From NCBI GenBank assembly GCA_035560235.1, contig DATMAG010000076.1:90476-154475 (forward strand): 64,000 nt of DNA, read 5' to 3'. Source of the stretch: DASRDU01 sp035560235 (GTDB lineage: Bacteria > Acidobacteriota > Blastocatellia > RBC074). Within the stretch, counting starts at the first letter, position 1; each line of letters begins with the position of its first letter. Both the position numbers and the translations under genes were made by a program. The notes beneath the pieces were generated by a model that was not told the DNA's origin, did no database searches, and worked only from the letters and a program-made list of their open reading frames with translations. This document shows positions 20,393 to 28,112 of the stretch, piece after piece.

Positions 20393-21160
20393 TCAGTCCA
20401 TCAGAATTCTGACGCCGAGGGCTTCGGCGCAGCGCACGGCTTCAGCGAACCGCAGGTACTGCGTGTATGTCAGGCCGTTCGACCTGAGGCGCGTCAGTTC
20501 ATCTTCGGTCAGTTCGCTGAGCAGCACGACTTCCAGAAAATCAGCGTAATCGCTGAGCGCCATCACCGGCAGTTCGCGCTGATAACCCGAAGCGCCGTGG
20601 TCTGAGGCCGAGAATCCGGCCAGCGCATCGAAGATGTTGTTCGTGCTGAGCCGCACGGCGCGACGGGCGAACTGAATCGGTTCCCTCATCTCAAAAAATC
20701 TCAGCCCGTCCTCAGTCGTGATGCGGCGCAGTTCCTTCGTCGCTTCGCCATCGAACGGCGATTCAGCATCCACCAGAACGCGCAGCAGGTGCGGCCAGTC
20801 TTCAGGCGACACGGTATCGTAAATCAGCTGGATGCGATCAGCGAGGAATCTTTCAAAGCGCGCTTCGATCGGATAGGTAATGCGCCCGAGACAGCCGATC
20901 TGCTCGGATGAATTCTCGCTTTCCAGATGCGCCGGACAATGCGTGCGACAGTAATCAGCGACCTCTTCAGCGCGCTCGATGTCTGAGGCGAAGCGGGTTG
21001 CAAAGCGAACGCTCTCTTCCGACGGGGCGCGATTGCCTTCGACCGATTCCGCCACGACCCGCGCGATCAGCGCGCCCGTGCGTCCGAGCGCGCGCAGCAT
21101 CTGTTCGTCATAACGCCGCCGCATCTCACAACTGTATTCAATGGCATATTCCAGTGACAT
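20393..21160 (-). CDS. hypothetical protein
   Basis: 255 residues from the ATG at 21160. The frame is open to 21289, but the extra 43 residues look non-coding. I do not recognise a family. It appears soluble and largely helical, with an acidic, Arg/Glu-rich composition, a YCRTHCPAHLE cysteine pair, a lone GCLGR cysteine further on, and a repeated leucine-rich C-terminal helical region (ELTEDELTRLRSNGL). No signal peptide or transmembrane helix. It lies upstream of the crotonase-fold gene on the same strand, 64 bases away, and may be co-transcribed. Coding status is supported by codon-position bias and length. Confidence 0.65.
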   Translation of the reverse strand: MSLEYAIEYSCEMRRRYDEQMLRALGRTGALIARVVAESVEGNRAPSEESVRFATRFASDIERAEEVADYCRTHCPAHLESENSSEQIGCLGRITYPIEARFERFLADRIQLIYDTVSPEDWPHLLRVLVDAESPFDGEATKELRRITTEDGLRFFEMREPIQFARRAVRLSTNNIFDALAGFSASDHGASGYQRELPVMALSDYADFLEVVLLSELTEDELTRLRSNGLTYTQYLRFAEAVRCAEALGVRILMD

Positions 21161-21360
21161 AGCCGATGCAGAAAAAAATGCGAATGCCGCCGGACACCGC
21201 TCCGGCATTCTATCATCGCCCCCCACCGGCAGAAACCGATAATTCATCCGCCGGATGATGACTCGCCTCTCATTCACGGCGATGGCCAAACCGCGCGGCC
21301 TCCGGTATCATTGGCGCGGTTCGCTCATTTCGATGAGCAGTTCACGGAAAGGACACCCGA

Positions 21361-21738
21361 ATGTCAGCAGAGAGTCTTCATTCACCACGTTATGAAGAAC
21401 GCCCCTGGGGCAGCTTCACAGTGCTTGACGAGGGCGAAACGTGGAAGGTCAAACGCATCGAAGTCCTGCCCGGCAGGCGGCTGAGTTATCAGAAACACGC
21501 CCGGCGCGCCGAACACTGGCGCATCGTGCAGGGCGTCGCCACAGTCACGCTCGACGGCGCTGAGCTGACGCTGCGCAGCGGCGAAGACGTTGACATTCCC
21601 ATCGGCGCAGCGCATCGCATCGAAAATCCCGGCCCGGAAAAACTCGTCTTCATCGAAGTCCAGCAAGGCACCTATTTCGGTGAGGATGACATTGTGCGGC
21701 TGCAGGATGATTACGGGCGCCCTGCAGCGCAGTCATAA
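21361..21738 (+). CDS. cupin protein, mannose-6-phosphate isomerase type II-like
   Basis: 125 residues, a single cupin barrel. ERPWGSFTVLDEGETWKVKRI at the N-terminus, LPGRRLSYQKHARRAEHW with the metal-binding histidines, and the second cupin motif with IPIGAAHRIENPG match the C-terminal phosphomannose-isomerase domain of bifunctional GDP-mannose enzymes, here as a stand-alone protein. Likely role is fructose-6-phosphate/mannose-6-phosphate interconversion, though stand-alone members can have other sugar-phosphate substrates. AAGGA lies 9 bases before the ATG. It faces the MFS gene across 17 bases, tail to tail. Confidence 0.85.
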   Translation: MSAESLHSPRYEERPWGSFTVLDEGETWKVKRIEVLPGRRLSYQKHARRAEHWRIVQGVATVTLDGAELTLRSGEDVDIPIGAAHRIENPGPEKLVFIEVQQGTYFGEDDIVRLQDDYGRPAAQS

Positions 21739-21755
21739 CCAGCCTCGGTCTTCAT

Positions 21756-22958
21756 TCACTCTTCACCGCTCCGCAGCGGCACAGCCAGCCGCCTGATCGC
21801 AAGCTGCAGCCCGATCATCAGCAATACGGCGAGCAGCGGAATCAGCAGCGCCGTGCGCAGGCTGCCCAGGCGGGTCGAAGCGATTCCGACGCTCCACGGC
21901 AGGACGGCTCCGCCGAGTCCGCCGAGCGCGAAAATCAGGCTCGTCACCTGCGTCGCTGCCGTTCCGAAATAGACCGGCAGCAGCGCCACCGTCGTCGGGA
22001 AGATGGCCGCCAGCCCAAGCCCCGCGAGTCCCGTTCCGGCCACTGCCCCGACAATCGTTCCTGCCCGCAGCAGCAGTCCCTGCCCGATTGCGGCCAGCAC
22101 CAGTCCCGCCAGCACCAGTCCCTGTTCATCCAGCCGTCGCAGCGCCAGCGGCGCCATGGCCCGGCCAGCCAGCAGCGTCGTCCAGAAGACCGACGCAACC
22201 AGCATCCCCGCCGAAAGCGATGGCGAGAGCGGATCATCAAGCCGCAGCGTGTGCGCCGTCACCCATCCGGCGATGGACATCTCCGTGCCGCCGTACAAAA
22301 AGATCAGCACGCCGTTAAGCGGCAGCAGCGGATTGCGCCACGCCGACTGCGACGTTTCGCTGTGACTGCTCCGGGTCTCGACAGCTTCAAACCGACCGGC
22401 GCGCCAGAGTCGCAGCGCGACCGCAGCGGCCAGCAGCGCCAGCACGCCGGTCAGCATTATCACTCTGCCGCTGCGCGCGGCCAGAGCAATCAGCAGCGGG
22501 CTGGCCACTGCGCCGATGCCCCAGATGAAATTGAGCAGGTTGAGCGCCGCCGCGCGCCGGTCAGGATTCGTCTCTGACACTGCCAGATTGGTGATCGGAT
22601 TCGCAAGGCCAAGCCCCAGGCCGTAACAGAGGACTGAAACTGTCCCGATGAGAGCCGATCCGGCAACGAGTCCCGCCATCCCGGCGGCGATCAGGCTGTA
22701 ACCGGCGACCAGCACACGCCTCATTCCAAGCCATCCGACCAGCCGGCCCGAGCCAAGCGTGGCACTCATCGCGGCAGTGAACTGCACCGTGAAGAGAGAC
22801 CCGGCCTGCGCGTCGGTCAGCTGCCAGCGCGAGGCGAGCAGCGGCACGAGCGGCCCGAGCATCGTCGTCGCCGCGCCGCTCAGCACGAAACCTGTATAAA
22901 GTTCCGGCGGGGCAGATGGAACTCTCTTTGTTGCCGGACTGTTCATTCGGGAGGGCAC
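21756..22958 (-). CDS. major facilitator superfamily transporter
   Basis: 400 residues with about 12 transmembrane helices in two halves joined by a hydrophilic loop (around ETRSSHSETSQSAWRNP). The A-loop-like motif after helix 2 (GRLVGWLGMRRVLV) is an MFS signature. It begins 16 bases after the LacI-family gene on the same strand and so forms a two-gene operon with it. The context points to a sugar substrate, plausibly the oligosaccharide or monosaccharide released by the glycan locus across the intergenic region. The start is uncertain between the GTG at 22958 and the ATG at 22946. Confidence 0.88.
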   Translation of the reverse strand: MPSRMNSPATKRVPSAPPELYTGFVLSGAATTMLGPLVPLLASRWQLTDAQAGSLFTVQFTAAMSATLGSGRLVGWLGMRRVLVAGYSLIAAGMAGLVAGSALIGTVSVLCYGLGLGLANPITNLAVSETNPDRRAAALNLLNFIWGIGAVASPLLIALAARSGRVIMLTGVLALLAAAVALRLWRAGRFEAVETRSSHSETSQSAWRNPLLPLNGVLIFLYGGTEMSIAGWVTAHTLRLDDPLSPSLSAGMLVASVFWTTLLAGRAMAPLALRRLDEQGLVLAGLVLAAIGQGLLLRAGTIVGAVAGTGLAGLGLAAIFPTTVALLPVYFGTAATQVTSLIFALGGLGGAVLPWSVGIASTRLGSLRTALLIPLLAVLLMIGLQLAIRRLAVPLRSGEE

Positions 22959-22974
22959 GCGCGGGGATGATGAA

Positions 22975-24072
22975 TTACCGCCGCATTCGGCGGGTGGGAG
23001 CGCCTGCGCCGCGAGCTTTGGCGGTGGACTGGCGAATAATCAGCTCCGGCTCGACCATCAGCAGTTCGGGATAAGGCGCGGCTGGTCCGTTCGCGATTCG
23101 CTGCAGGACGGTTTCAGCCGCGAGGCGCCCCATTTCGCGCAGCGGCTGTCTGACAGTCGTCAGCGCCGGATTATGGAATGAGGCGCTGTCAACATCATCA
23201 AAGCCGACGACGGAGACATCTTCAGGCACATTCAGTCCGGCCTCTCGCAGCGCGCGAATCGCGCCGATGGCCGAAATATCATTGAAGGCAAAGAGCGCCG
23301 TAAACGGTTCGCCCGTCGCCAGCAGCTGCTGCGTCGCCACATAACCGGTTTCGGGCGAAGGCGAATCGCCTTCCAGCGGCACAGCCAGTTTCGGATGAAT
23401 CAGCACGCCCAGGCGTTTCGCCGTCATCCGAATCGCTTCCCATCGGACGCGCGTGTCGGAACTGAAATCCTGCCCCTTGATCACAGCGAGGCGCTCGTGT
23501 CCGTGCTGCCTCAGATACTCAAGCGCGAGTGTCGCCGCCCGCTTGTGATTGAGGACGATGTTGGTCACCTCCGGCACGTCCTCGTGACCTGAGACCGCTG
23601 CGACGGGAATGCCCAGATGCTGGCGATAGGGCGTGTCAACCGCGATCAGTCCCTCGACGCAGCGTTCCAGCAGCATCTTCGGATAACGGTCGAGCAGATC
23701 GCGGCGATGCCGGTGGCTGGCGACAAAATAAAAATACCCCTCGCGCAGCAGATACTCCTCGATTCCGTTGACCACCATCGCCGAGTAACCGTCGCTCAGC
23801 TCGGGCACAAGTACGCCGAGCGTGAAGCTGCGCTGCGCACGCAATGAACGCGCGAGAAAATGCGGGCGATAGTTGAATTCCCGCGCCGCCTCGAAGATGC
23901 GCTGCTGCGTCCCCGCCGGAATGCTTCGGGCGAGCGGCGAATCATTGAGCACGAGTGACAAAGTGGTCGGAGACAGACCGAGGTGCGCCGCCAGTTCCTT
24001 CAGACTGACGGGGCGCGAAGCCGGGGCGGCTTTCGCTTCGTTGTTTTTACGGTTCCCGTTGCGGCGAGGCAT
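22975..24072 (-). CDS. LacI-family transcriptional regulator
   Basis: 365 residues. A basic Asn/Lys/Ala-rich leader precedes the DNA-binding headpiece (SLKELAAHLGLSPTTLSLVLND and FNYRPHFLARSLR), followed by a periplasmic-binding-protein-like effector domain (LGVLVPELSDGYSAMVVNGIE, and PEDVSVVGFDDVDSASFHNPALTTVRQP, a highly characteristic C-terminal block). Effector is probably a sugar from the adjacent catabolic locus. Inverted copies of TAAAACGATTTA at 24184-24195 and 24360-24371 lie in the shared intergenic region and have the symmetry and central CG step of LacI-family operators. It would repress both itself/MFS and the TonB receptor locus. Confidence 0.93.
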   Translation of the reverse strand: MPRRNGNRKNNEAKAAPASRPVSLKELAAHLGLSPTTLSLVLNDSPLARSIPAGTQQRIFEAAREFNYRPHFLARSLRAQRSFTLGVLVPELSDGYSAMVVNGIEEYLLREGYFYFVASHRHRRDLLDRYPKMLLERCVEGLIAVDTPYRQHLGIPVAAVSGHEDVPEVTNIVLNHKRAATLALEYLRQHGHERLAVIKGQDFSSDTRVRWEAIRMTAKRLGVLIHPKLAVPLEGDSPSPETGYVATQQLLATGEPFTALFAFNDISAIGAIRALREAGLNVPEDVSVVGFDDVDSASFHNPALTTVRQPLREMGRLAAETVLQRIANGPAAPYPELLMVEPELIIRQSTAKARGAGAPTRRMRR

Positions 24073-24139
24073 CGTGGCTCATAGTCGCACGATCAGCCTG
24101 GGCAAGGCAAGCTTCATTCAGTTTTTCCTCCCGCATGGC

Positions 24140-24169
24140 TTGACGCTCCTCAGGAAGCGATGATATATA
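24140..24169 (+). promoter_or_regulatory. candidate promoter reading toward the TonB receptor
   Basis: TTGACG (24140-24145) and TATATA (24164-24169) have an 18-base spacer. The operator at 24184 would cover the region just after the start site, a classical repression geometry. If used, the receptor message would have a leader of about 360 bases. Confidence 0.45.
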
Positions 24170-24183
24170 CTCGCCCCATCTAC

Positions 24184-24195
24184 TAAATCGTTTTA
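24184..24195. promoter_or_regulatory. LacI-type operator, site 1
   Basis: TAAATCGTTTTA is the exact reverse complement of the 12-mer at 24360-24371. It is a near-palindrome with a central CG, as in LacI-family operators, located between the divergent lacI-like and TonB-receptor genes and just after the candidate promoter. Confidence 0.65.
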
Positions 24196-24271
24196 CTGAC
24201 TCAGGCCGGTCAAACCACTAACCGGCAGCTGAAAGCTGGGAGCAGAGTAATTCCTGATTTCCGTATCCGAT

Positions 24272-24355
24272 GGCCCTGACATCAGGGCCGGGCTGCTTTT
24301 CCATTTGATTCCTGACCAGGGGATAAGCAGGGCGGGCAGGCCTGGTCAGCCTGCC
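24272..24355 (+). promoter_or_regulatory. structured 5' leader upstream of the TonB receptor
   Basis: Three stems are visible. GGCCCTGA (24272-24279) pairs with TCAGGGCC (24282-24289) and is followed by a TTTT run at 24297. CTGACCAGG (24312-24320) can pair with CCTGGTCAG (24341-24349). GGCAGGC (24335-24341) can instead pair with GCCTGCC (24349-24355), using the strand of the previous stem as its loop. The last two are mutually exclusive, an attenuator-like arrangement. No known riboswitch class is recognised. Confidence 0.35.
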
Positions 24356-24359
24356 TTAC

Positions 24360-24384
24360 TAAAACGATTTATCAAAACGATTCG
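24360..24384. promoter_or_regulatory. LacI-type operator, sites 2 and 3
   Basis: TAAAACGATTTA (24360-24371) is the inverted copy of site 1. Two bases later a partial copy, AAAACGATT, follows at 24374-24382. Two half-perfect sites in tandem plus a distant inverted site about 175 bases away would allow DNA looping by a dimer-of-dimers repressor. Confidence 0.6.
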
Positions 24385-24537
24385 CCAGTAAACCGGGCCT
24401 GAGACAGGTCAGATTGTTCTTTCCCCTCTTCTGACAAGCCTTGCGGTGATTCCGGTGGCGGGAAGGTGCTCTTCCTGGAGCACAGCAGACTCAGCGCAGA
24501 GTATTTCTGCTCAACACAAACTATGGAGGAATTAGCC

Positions 24538-27500
24538 ATGCAGCGACGACTATTGCCTGTTTTTCGTCCCGCCGGGTACCTGTTCCTTGTCCTGTTGCTC
24601 GGCTCCCTGTGTTCGACCACAGTCCGCGCGCAGTTCCGGGCCGGCATCCAGGGTTCAGTTACCGATACGCAGGGGGCTGCGGTTATCGGCGCGACCGTCA
24701 GGCTGACGAACAGGGAGACCAACCGGACGCAGGAGACCAGAAGCGGCGATGAGGGATTCTATCGCTTCGACCGCCTCGCTCCCGGCTCCTATTCAATCAC
24801 CGTTGAGATGAGCGGCTTCAAGAAGAAACTGCTCGAAAATGTTCAGGTCCAGGCTGAGGAGGTGCAGGGCGTCAGCATTCAGCTTGAAGCCGGCAATGTG
24901 ACCGAGACGGTCACGGTCACGTCCGAAGCGACACAGCAGCTTCACACCGAGAATCCGAGCATTGACGGCTCGCTCTCCACGCAGGAGATCCGGCGGTTGC
25001 CGCAGATCGGACGCGACCCGTATGAACTCGTGCGGCTTGCGCCCGGCGTTTTCGGCCTCGGTGCGCGCTCAGGCACGGGCGGCGCGGAAGGTCTGCCGAA
25101 CTCGGTCGGGCCGGGCGGTTCCAACGATCAGATTTTTGCGACTGAAAATCGTCCCGCCGTCAGCGCCAACGGCCAGCGGGTCGAAGCCAATAACATTCAG
25201 GTTGACGGCGTGACCGCGATGAGTCAGGCCTGGGGCGGCGCGGCAGTCGTCACTCCGAATCAGGAATCGGTCAAGGAAGTGCGCGTGCTGGCGAATAATT
25301 ACTCGGCGGAGTATGGCCGCAACACCGGCGCGCAGGTGCTGCTCGTTTCTGAAAACGGCACGAACACCTATCACGGCAGTTTCTTCTTCAAGCGCAACAC
25401 GCCGGGCCTGAACTCTTTCCAGGATTTCACGCGCGCCGGGACGGCGATTCGTGATGATCCGCAGCGCGTCAATCAACTGCTCAGCCAGTACGGCGGCAGC
25501 TTCGGCGGCCCGGTCATCTTCCCGCGCTTTGGCGAAGGCGGCAAACCTTACTGGAAAGGGACCGACAAGCTGTTCTTCTTCTTCTCGTATGAAACAGTCC
25601 GGCGGTCGAGCAGCCGGAACGAAGCGCAGTGGATTGAAACACCTGAGTTCGTCAGCCTCCTCAAAAACGTCCGGCCCAACACCATTGCCACCCGGATTCT
25701 CGGCTTTCCGGGGATGACGCCGCCGCGCATTGCCAGCGTGCAGAGCGTGGATTGCGCCTTCCTCGGCATCACTGACCCGACACGCTGCCGCGCGCTGCCG
25801 GGCGGGCTTGACATCGGTTCACCGACCGGCGCCATCGGGCAGAATGTCGCTTCAGGAGTCGGCGGCGGGCTGGACAACATTCCGGATGTGCGCTTCGCCA
25901 GCCTCATCATCCCGGACAATTCCACCGCGCAGCAGTTCAACCCGCGCATTGATTATCAGGTGACGAAGAATGACCTCGTCGCCTTCAGCATGTACTTTGT
26001 CCCGAACACACGGACTTTCAACGACAGTTGGGCCAACCGCGGACGTCCGGGGCTGGACTTCACTTCGGCCCGGCGCAACACCGTCGGCACACTGCTGTGG
26101 ACGCGCACGCTTTCTTCGACGATGGTCAACGAAGCGCGCTTCAATGTCACCCGCTGGTACTTCAACGAAGCGCAGTCGAACCCGACCATCGGCTGGGGGC
26201 TGCCGCAGGCCAACATCTGCTTTGAGCAGTGCGTCCTGTTTTCAAATCACGTCGGCCCAGGCGTCTTTTATCAGACGACCTATAACTTCCGTGACACGCT
26301 GAGCAAGGTCGTCGGCGCGCACGGGCTGAAATTCGGCGTGGACATTATCAACGAACAGAACAACGACCGCGCGCCCTGGGCCGGACGCCCGACTTACGAT
26401 TTCGGCAATCTCTGGAATTTCGCCAACGATGCGCCGACTTCGGAATCGGCGTTCTTCGATCCGGCGACCGGAGCCTTTACCGACCTGGCGGCTTATGCCC
26501 GCACCAGATACTATGCGCTGTTTGCGCAGGATGACTGGAAGGCGCGTCCGAACCTGACGCTCAACCTCGGCCTGCGGTGGGAATACTTCACGCCGCTGCG
26601 CAGCAAACGGGACCGCATCTCGAATCTCGTTTTGGGGCCGGGTGGCTCACTGACCGGCGCCAGGCTCAAGGTCGGCGGCGACCTGTATGAACCAGACAAA
26701 AACAACTTCGGGCCGCAGATCGGCTTCGCGTGGAACCCGGCGGCGTTCGACAAGAAGTTCGTGCTGCGCGGCGGTTTCGGCGTGGGCTTCAATCGCCTGC
26801 CGGGATCGCGGCTGCTCGAAACGCGCTTCAATCCGCCGTTCTTCGCCAGCTTCTTCTTCGATCAGGCGAGCGGCAATATTCGCTACGCGACGGCGAGCGA
26901 TCTTAATTCGTTCAACTTCCCGGCCAATCCCAGTGCCCGGCTGACCTTCGATCCGACAACGGGGCTGCCGAGTTCCGGGCCGCCGGTCGGCATCAATGCC
27001 GTTCCGCAGGATCTGCCGAATCCGTATGCCTATCGTTACTCGCTGGGGCTGGAGTACGAACTGCCGGACAACTGGGTCGCTTCAGCTTCCTATCAGGGCA
27101 GCGCGGCGCACAAGCTGCCGCGGCTGGTTCCGTATCACAAGTTCGTGACTCCGAACCCGCGTCTGAGCAACGTGAATCTGATGCTCGTGGACGTCAACAG
27201 CAACTTCAACGCGCTGCTGCTCGGAGCTTCGCGGCGATTTTCGAGAGGCTTCCTCTTCAACTCGGAATACCGCTGGGCCAAGAGCCTCGATACCTGTTCG
27301 AACGATCACGACTGCCGTCAGACCTATCCGTTCGATCAGTCCACTGAGTATGGCCCGTCGGACTTCGACGTGCGGCACACGTTCAAGGCTTCGGGCGTCT
27401 GGAACCTGCCGATCTTTGGCAACAACAAAGGTGTGGCCGGCAAGCTGCTCGGAGGCTGGGAACTGAGCGGCATCGTGACGGCCAGTTCCGGCTTCCCGTG

Positions 27501-27975
27501 GACGCCGGTCGTCGGCGGGTCGGCCTGTAACGTGGCCGTCGCCGGTGGCGGAGTCTGCCCGCTGCGGCCCATCGCACAGATCAGGCCCGCCGCGACGGAC
27601 GACACCGGCAACGACACCTTCCTCGGAGCGGGGCTGTTCCCAGGCGGTGGCCTGACCTTTTTCACGCCGCCACCGACGGGATCGTTCGCGCTCCCGCCGC
27701 GTCCGGGCGTGGGCCGCAACAGCTTCCGTGGCCCCAACTACTTCAGCGTGGATATGACGCTGCTCAAGCGGTTCGGTCTGCCGAGCCTGCGCTTCCTGGG
27801 CGAAAACGCAGGCATCGAATTCCGGGCCAATGCCTACAATCTTTTCAACCGGCTGAACCTGGCGCCATTCCAGGCCAACGACGACAACACGCAGATTCAG
27901 CACGTGGACTTCGGGCGGGCCATCCGCGCGCTGTCGGGCCGGGTGGCTGAATTCCAGGTTCGGTTCAGCTTCTGA
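24538..27975 (+). CDS. TonB-dependent outer-membrane receptor with carboxypeptidase-regulatory-like domain
   Basis: 1145 residues. The ATG at 24538 follows GGAGG at 8 bases; the longer frame from 24466 is rejected. A signal peptide (cleavage near VRAQ) precedes a carboxypeptidase-regulatory-like Ig domain (GIQGSVTDTQGAAVIGATV through the GSYSITVEMSGFKK strand), a plug domain (about 110-260) and a 22-strand-type barrel ending in the aromatic VRFSF. This architecture is the typical very large TonB receptor of Acidobacteriota, which import oligosaccharides or other large ligands with TonB/ExbBD energy. No SusD-like partner is present. It opens the LacI-controlled glycan locus; two operator pairs lie upstream. 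Confidence 0.93.
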   Translation: MQRRLLPVFRPAGYLFLVLLLGSLCSTTVRAQFRAGIQGSVTDTQGAAVIGATVRLTNRETNRTQETRSGDEGFYRFDRLAPGSYSITVEMSGFKKKLLENVQVQAEEVQGVSIQLEAGNVTETVTVTSEATQQLHTENPSIDGSLSTQEIRRLPQIGRDPYELVRLAPGVFGLGARSGTGGAEGLPNSVGPGGSNDQIFATENRPAVSANGQRVEANNIQVDGVTAMSQAWGGAAVVTPNQESVKEVRVLANNYSAEYGRNTGAQVLLVSENGTNTYHGSFFFKRNTPGLNSFQDFTRAGTAIRDDPQRVNQLLSQYGGSFGGPVIFPRFGEGGKPYWKGTDKLFFFFSYETVRRSSSRNEAQWIETPEFVSLLKNVRPNTIATRILGFPGMTPPRIASVQSVDCAFLGITDPTRCRALPGGLDIGSPTGAIGQNVASGVGGGLDNIPDVRFASLIIPDNSTAQQFNPRIDYQVTKNDLVAFSMYFVPNTRTFNDSWANRGRPGLDFTSARRNTVGTLLWTRTLSSTMVNEARFNVTRWYFNEAQSNPTIGWGLPQANICFEQCVLFSNHVGPGVFYQTTYNFRDTLSKVVGAHGLKFGVDIINEQNNDRAPWAGRPTYDFGNLWNFANDAPTSESAFFDPATGAFTDLAAYARTRYYALFAQDDWKARPNLTLNLGLRWEYFTPLRSKRDRISNLVLGPGGSLTGARLKVGGDLYEPDKNNFGPQIGFAWNPAAFDKKFVLRGGFGVGFNRLPGSRLLETRFNPPFFASFFFDQASGNIRYATASDLNSFNFPANPSARLTFDPTTGLPSSGPPVGINAVPQDLPNPYAYRYSLGLEYELPDNWVASASYQGSAAHKLPRLVPYHKFVTPNPRLSNVNLMLVDVNSNFNALLLGASRRFSRGFLFNSEYRWAKSLDTCSNDHDCRQTYPFDQSTEYGPSDFDVRHTFKASGVWNLPIFGNNKGVAGKLLGGWELSGIVTASSGFPWTPVVGGSACNVAVAGGGVCPLRPIAQIRPAATDDTGNDTFLGAGLFPGGGLTFFTPPPTGSFALPPRPGVGRNSFRGPNYFSVDMTLLKRFGLPSLRFLGENAGIEFRANAYNLFNRLNLAPFQANDDNTQIQHVDFGRAIRALSGRVAEFQVRFSF

Positions 27976-27980
27976 TCGCT

Positions 27981-28017
27981 TCAGGCAGGAGGAGAAGTCA
28001 TTTGCCCTTCTGCCTGA
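27981..28017 (+). terminator. hairpin just after the TonB receptor gene
   Basis: TCAGGCAG (27981-27988) and CTGCCTGA (28010-28017) form a perfect 8-bp stem six bases after the receptor stop codon. Together with the next, stronger hairpin it may reduce read-through or protect the receptor mRNA. Confidence 0.4.
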
Positions 28018-28040
28018 TTCGTTTGTGATTCACAATTGAT

Positions 28041-28084
28041 GCCGTGCTGTGCGACAGGCCCATCAGCCTGTCGCACAGCACGGC
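28041..28084 (+). terminator. perfect 19-bp inverted repeat in the TonB-TPR intergenic region
   Basis: GCCGTGCTGTGCGACAGGC (28041-28059) is exactly complementary to 28066-28084 with a 6-base loop. A TTTTTT run follows about 16 bases downstream. The stem is long enough to act as a partial terminator or RNase barrier that lowers expression of the downstream genes relative to the receptor. Confidence 0.6.
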
Positions 28085-28112
28085 TGAATCACTGACTATT
28101 TTTTCTGACCCT

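Noticed and set aside
20393..21289. Full-length 298-residue version of the hypothetical protein
   Set aside because: The first 43 codons lack coding character and extend toward the cupin promoter region; the ATG at 21160 is a more plausible start.
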